Source: an uncultured Phocaeicola sp. (lineage in GTDB: Bacteria > Bacteroidota > Bacteroidia > Bacteroidales > Bacteroidaceae). From it: a DNA stretch of 64,000 nucleotides. Location of the stretch: NCBI GenBank assembly GCA_947581855.1, contig CANPVZ010000002.1:62001-126000 (forward strand), read 5' to 3'. The notes under the pieces are model-generated. The model was not told the origin of the DNA. It saw only the letters and a program-made list of their open reading frames with translations, and ran no database searches. Positions 62,845 to 64,000 of this stretch are shown in pieces (positions within the stretch are counted from its first letter, which is position 1; each line of letters opens with the position of its first letter). The translations under genes and the position numbers were made by a program.

Positions 62845-64000
62845 TTACTCCTCATTCCACACTTGTTCTTTGGGCCAATTCACCAGATATAAAGTTTCCG
62901 TAGCGCGGGTAAACGCTGTATAAAGCCAGCGGAAATAATCGGGAGTGAGATTATCTTCCGTAACATATCCTTGGTCGAGAAAAACTGATTTCCATTGTCC
63001 GCCTTGCGCTTTATGGCAGGTTACAGCGTAAGCGTATTTCACTTGCAAAGCATTGTAATAAGGATCAGCTTTCATTTTCTTCATCCGTTCTTTCTTCTGC
63101 GGAATATCCGCATAATCCTCCAAAACAGTATAAAATAACCTATCGTTATCTGCTTTGGAAAGTGAGGGATAGTCAGTATGCAACGTATCCAGCAAAATAT
63201 TAGCTTCTAACTCGAAATTATCATAATCCGGAAAAACCAATGACACTTCGGCAAAACGAAAACCATACAGTTCCCGTGTATGGCGTACCCGGCGCACCAC
63301 GGCAATATCCCCGTTAGCAATAAAATCAATTTCCTTGCTTTGTTCCGTCCAATAGTAGTTGTTTTTAGCTACCATCAACAAATCTCCTGAAGAAAGTTCC
63401 TCCTCCCGATAAAGAATTCGGTTGCGTATACCGCTATTATATAAATTGGCACGTTTATTGGAACGACAGATAACCATTGTTTCTTCCATACCGTCCCGAC
63501 GATAAGCTTCTTCTAAAGTTTCTATCAATTCATTTCCGGATAAATTGCGGATATCCGCAAAACAAGAGAACTTGATTTTAGGCAGTTCATCTACCTGGTC
63601 CGATGAAATAAGACTGCGCAAAACTGTAGCATTCCACAAAATGCCCGAATCGCCCAGCTGCCTCACCACCTGAGTCAAATTTATTTCCTTAACGCTTAAG
63701 CCGTAACCTTGTAATGCAACGGCCGATAAAGCCGGGCTTTCCTCCTCGCCTACCGGAGGAAGCTGGGCCGTATCTCCCATCAACAACAAACGACACCCGT
63801 TACCGGAATAAACATACTGTATCAAGTCATCGAGCAAACGCCCCGTACCGAACACGGGACCCGACAATCCATCATTGGCTATCATCGAAGCCTCGTCTAC
63901 TATAAATAAGGTATGCTGATAAAGATTATCATTCAAAGAAAAGTTTGTCAACTCATTAGAAAATGATTTCTGCCTGTATATTTTCTTATGAATGGTGAAA
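62845..64000 (-). CDS. RecD-like/UvrD-type ATP-dependent DNA helicase, C-terminal part
   Basis: 385 codons of a superfamily 1 helicase that continues past the right edge. I extended the frame upstream of the ATG at 63951 because it stays open and reads TIHKKIYRQKSFSNELTNF, which matches the family. Walker B is FIVDEASMIAN (about window position 63890), followed by LLMGDTAQLPPVGEEESPA, and motifs V-VI at the C-terminus, AVTCHKAQGGQWKSVFLDQG and YTAFTRATETLYLVNW. The Walker A lysine lies outside the window. Such RecD2-like single-chain helicases are common in Bacteroidota. Confidence 0.9.
   Translation of the reverse strand, partial: FTIHKKIYRQKSFSNELTNFSLNDNLYQHTLFIVDEASMIANDGLSGPVFGTGRLLDDLIQYVYSGNGCRLLLMGDTAQLPPVGEEESPALSAVALQGYGLSVKEINLTQVVRQLGDSGILWNATVLRSLISSDQVDELPKIKFSCFADIRNLSGNELIETLEEAYRRDGMEETMVICRSNKRANLYNSGIRNRILYREEELSSGDLLMVAKNNYYWTEQSKEIDFIANGDIAVVRRVRHTRELYGFRFAEVSLVFPDYDNFELEANILLDTLHTDYPSLSKADNDRLFYTVLEDYADIPQKKERMKKMKADPYYNALQVKYAYAVTCHKAQGGQWKSVFLDQGYVTEDNLTPDYFRWLYTAFTRATETLYLVNWPKEQVWNEE

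Overview
The window comes from a member of the Bacteroidota, most likely Bacteroides or a close relative. The evidence is a SusC/SusD locus with an ECF sigma factor and FecR anti-sigma factor, NigD-like, DUF4843 and PKD-like lipoproteins, DUF1573 and DUF5683 proteins, and promoters of the Bacteroides type (-7 box TAnnTTTG, found upstream of about seventeen transcription units here). I cannot name the species.

Layout. 1-6.5 kb: the 5' end of a polyprenyl synthetase, a TonB energy transducer, cmk-ispH (overlapping), pfkA, and a DUF1573-meaB pair. 6.7-13.3 kb: a small Tyr-rich lipoprotein and a 1,880-residue alpha-2-macroglobulin-like protein with no visible thioester motif. 14-21.8 kb: flippase-like protein-pepD, rsmA-mgtE, a DUF349 protein and an SDR oxidoreductase. 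22-29 kb: the decayed end of an outer-membrane barrel gene, a TIGR04076 protein, tRNA-Gln, and rsfS-ftsH-cdsA, followed by a dead insertion sequence and a nitrilase-family amidase. 29-38 kb: surE-lpxB-NigD-like lipoprotein on the minus strand, and parA-parB-DUF5683-mltD-rel on the plus strand, a cell-envelope, chromosome-partition and stringent-response operon. 38.2-39.1 kb: IS debris. 39.3-43.4 kb: an M23 peptidase, a MerR regulator and alaS. 43.9-60.8 kb: a glycan- or oligomer-uptake locus, all on the minus strand: GH31, GH3, ECF sigma, FecR, SusC with an STN signalling domain, SusD, DUF4843, a PKD-like lipoprotein and a double thioredoxin-fold protein. 62.2-64 kb: a secreted orphan protein and the C-terminal part of a RecD-like helicase.

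Two kinds of non-coding structure stand out. First, one insertion-sequence family is present as a deletion series sharing the same ends: 1,168 bp with a broken transposase and a 7-bp target duplication, 412 bp, and a 108-bp MITE, plus a lone terminal fragment and an older relative. Second, several intergenic regions carry short arrays in which a word, often palindromic, recurs every 22-24 bp. The word differs between regions (TGNCACAAGTGTGNCA, AACGAACGTTCGTT, GACAGC, AGGCCT, CTAC, TACGTCA, CAGTAGAA) but the pitch of about two helical turns is shared. I know of no described element that matches this, and it is the best candidate here for something new.

All family assignments come from reading motifs by eye; no database search was run.
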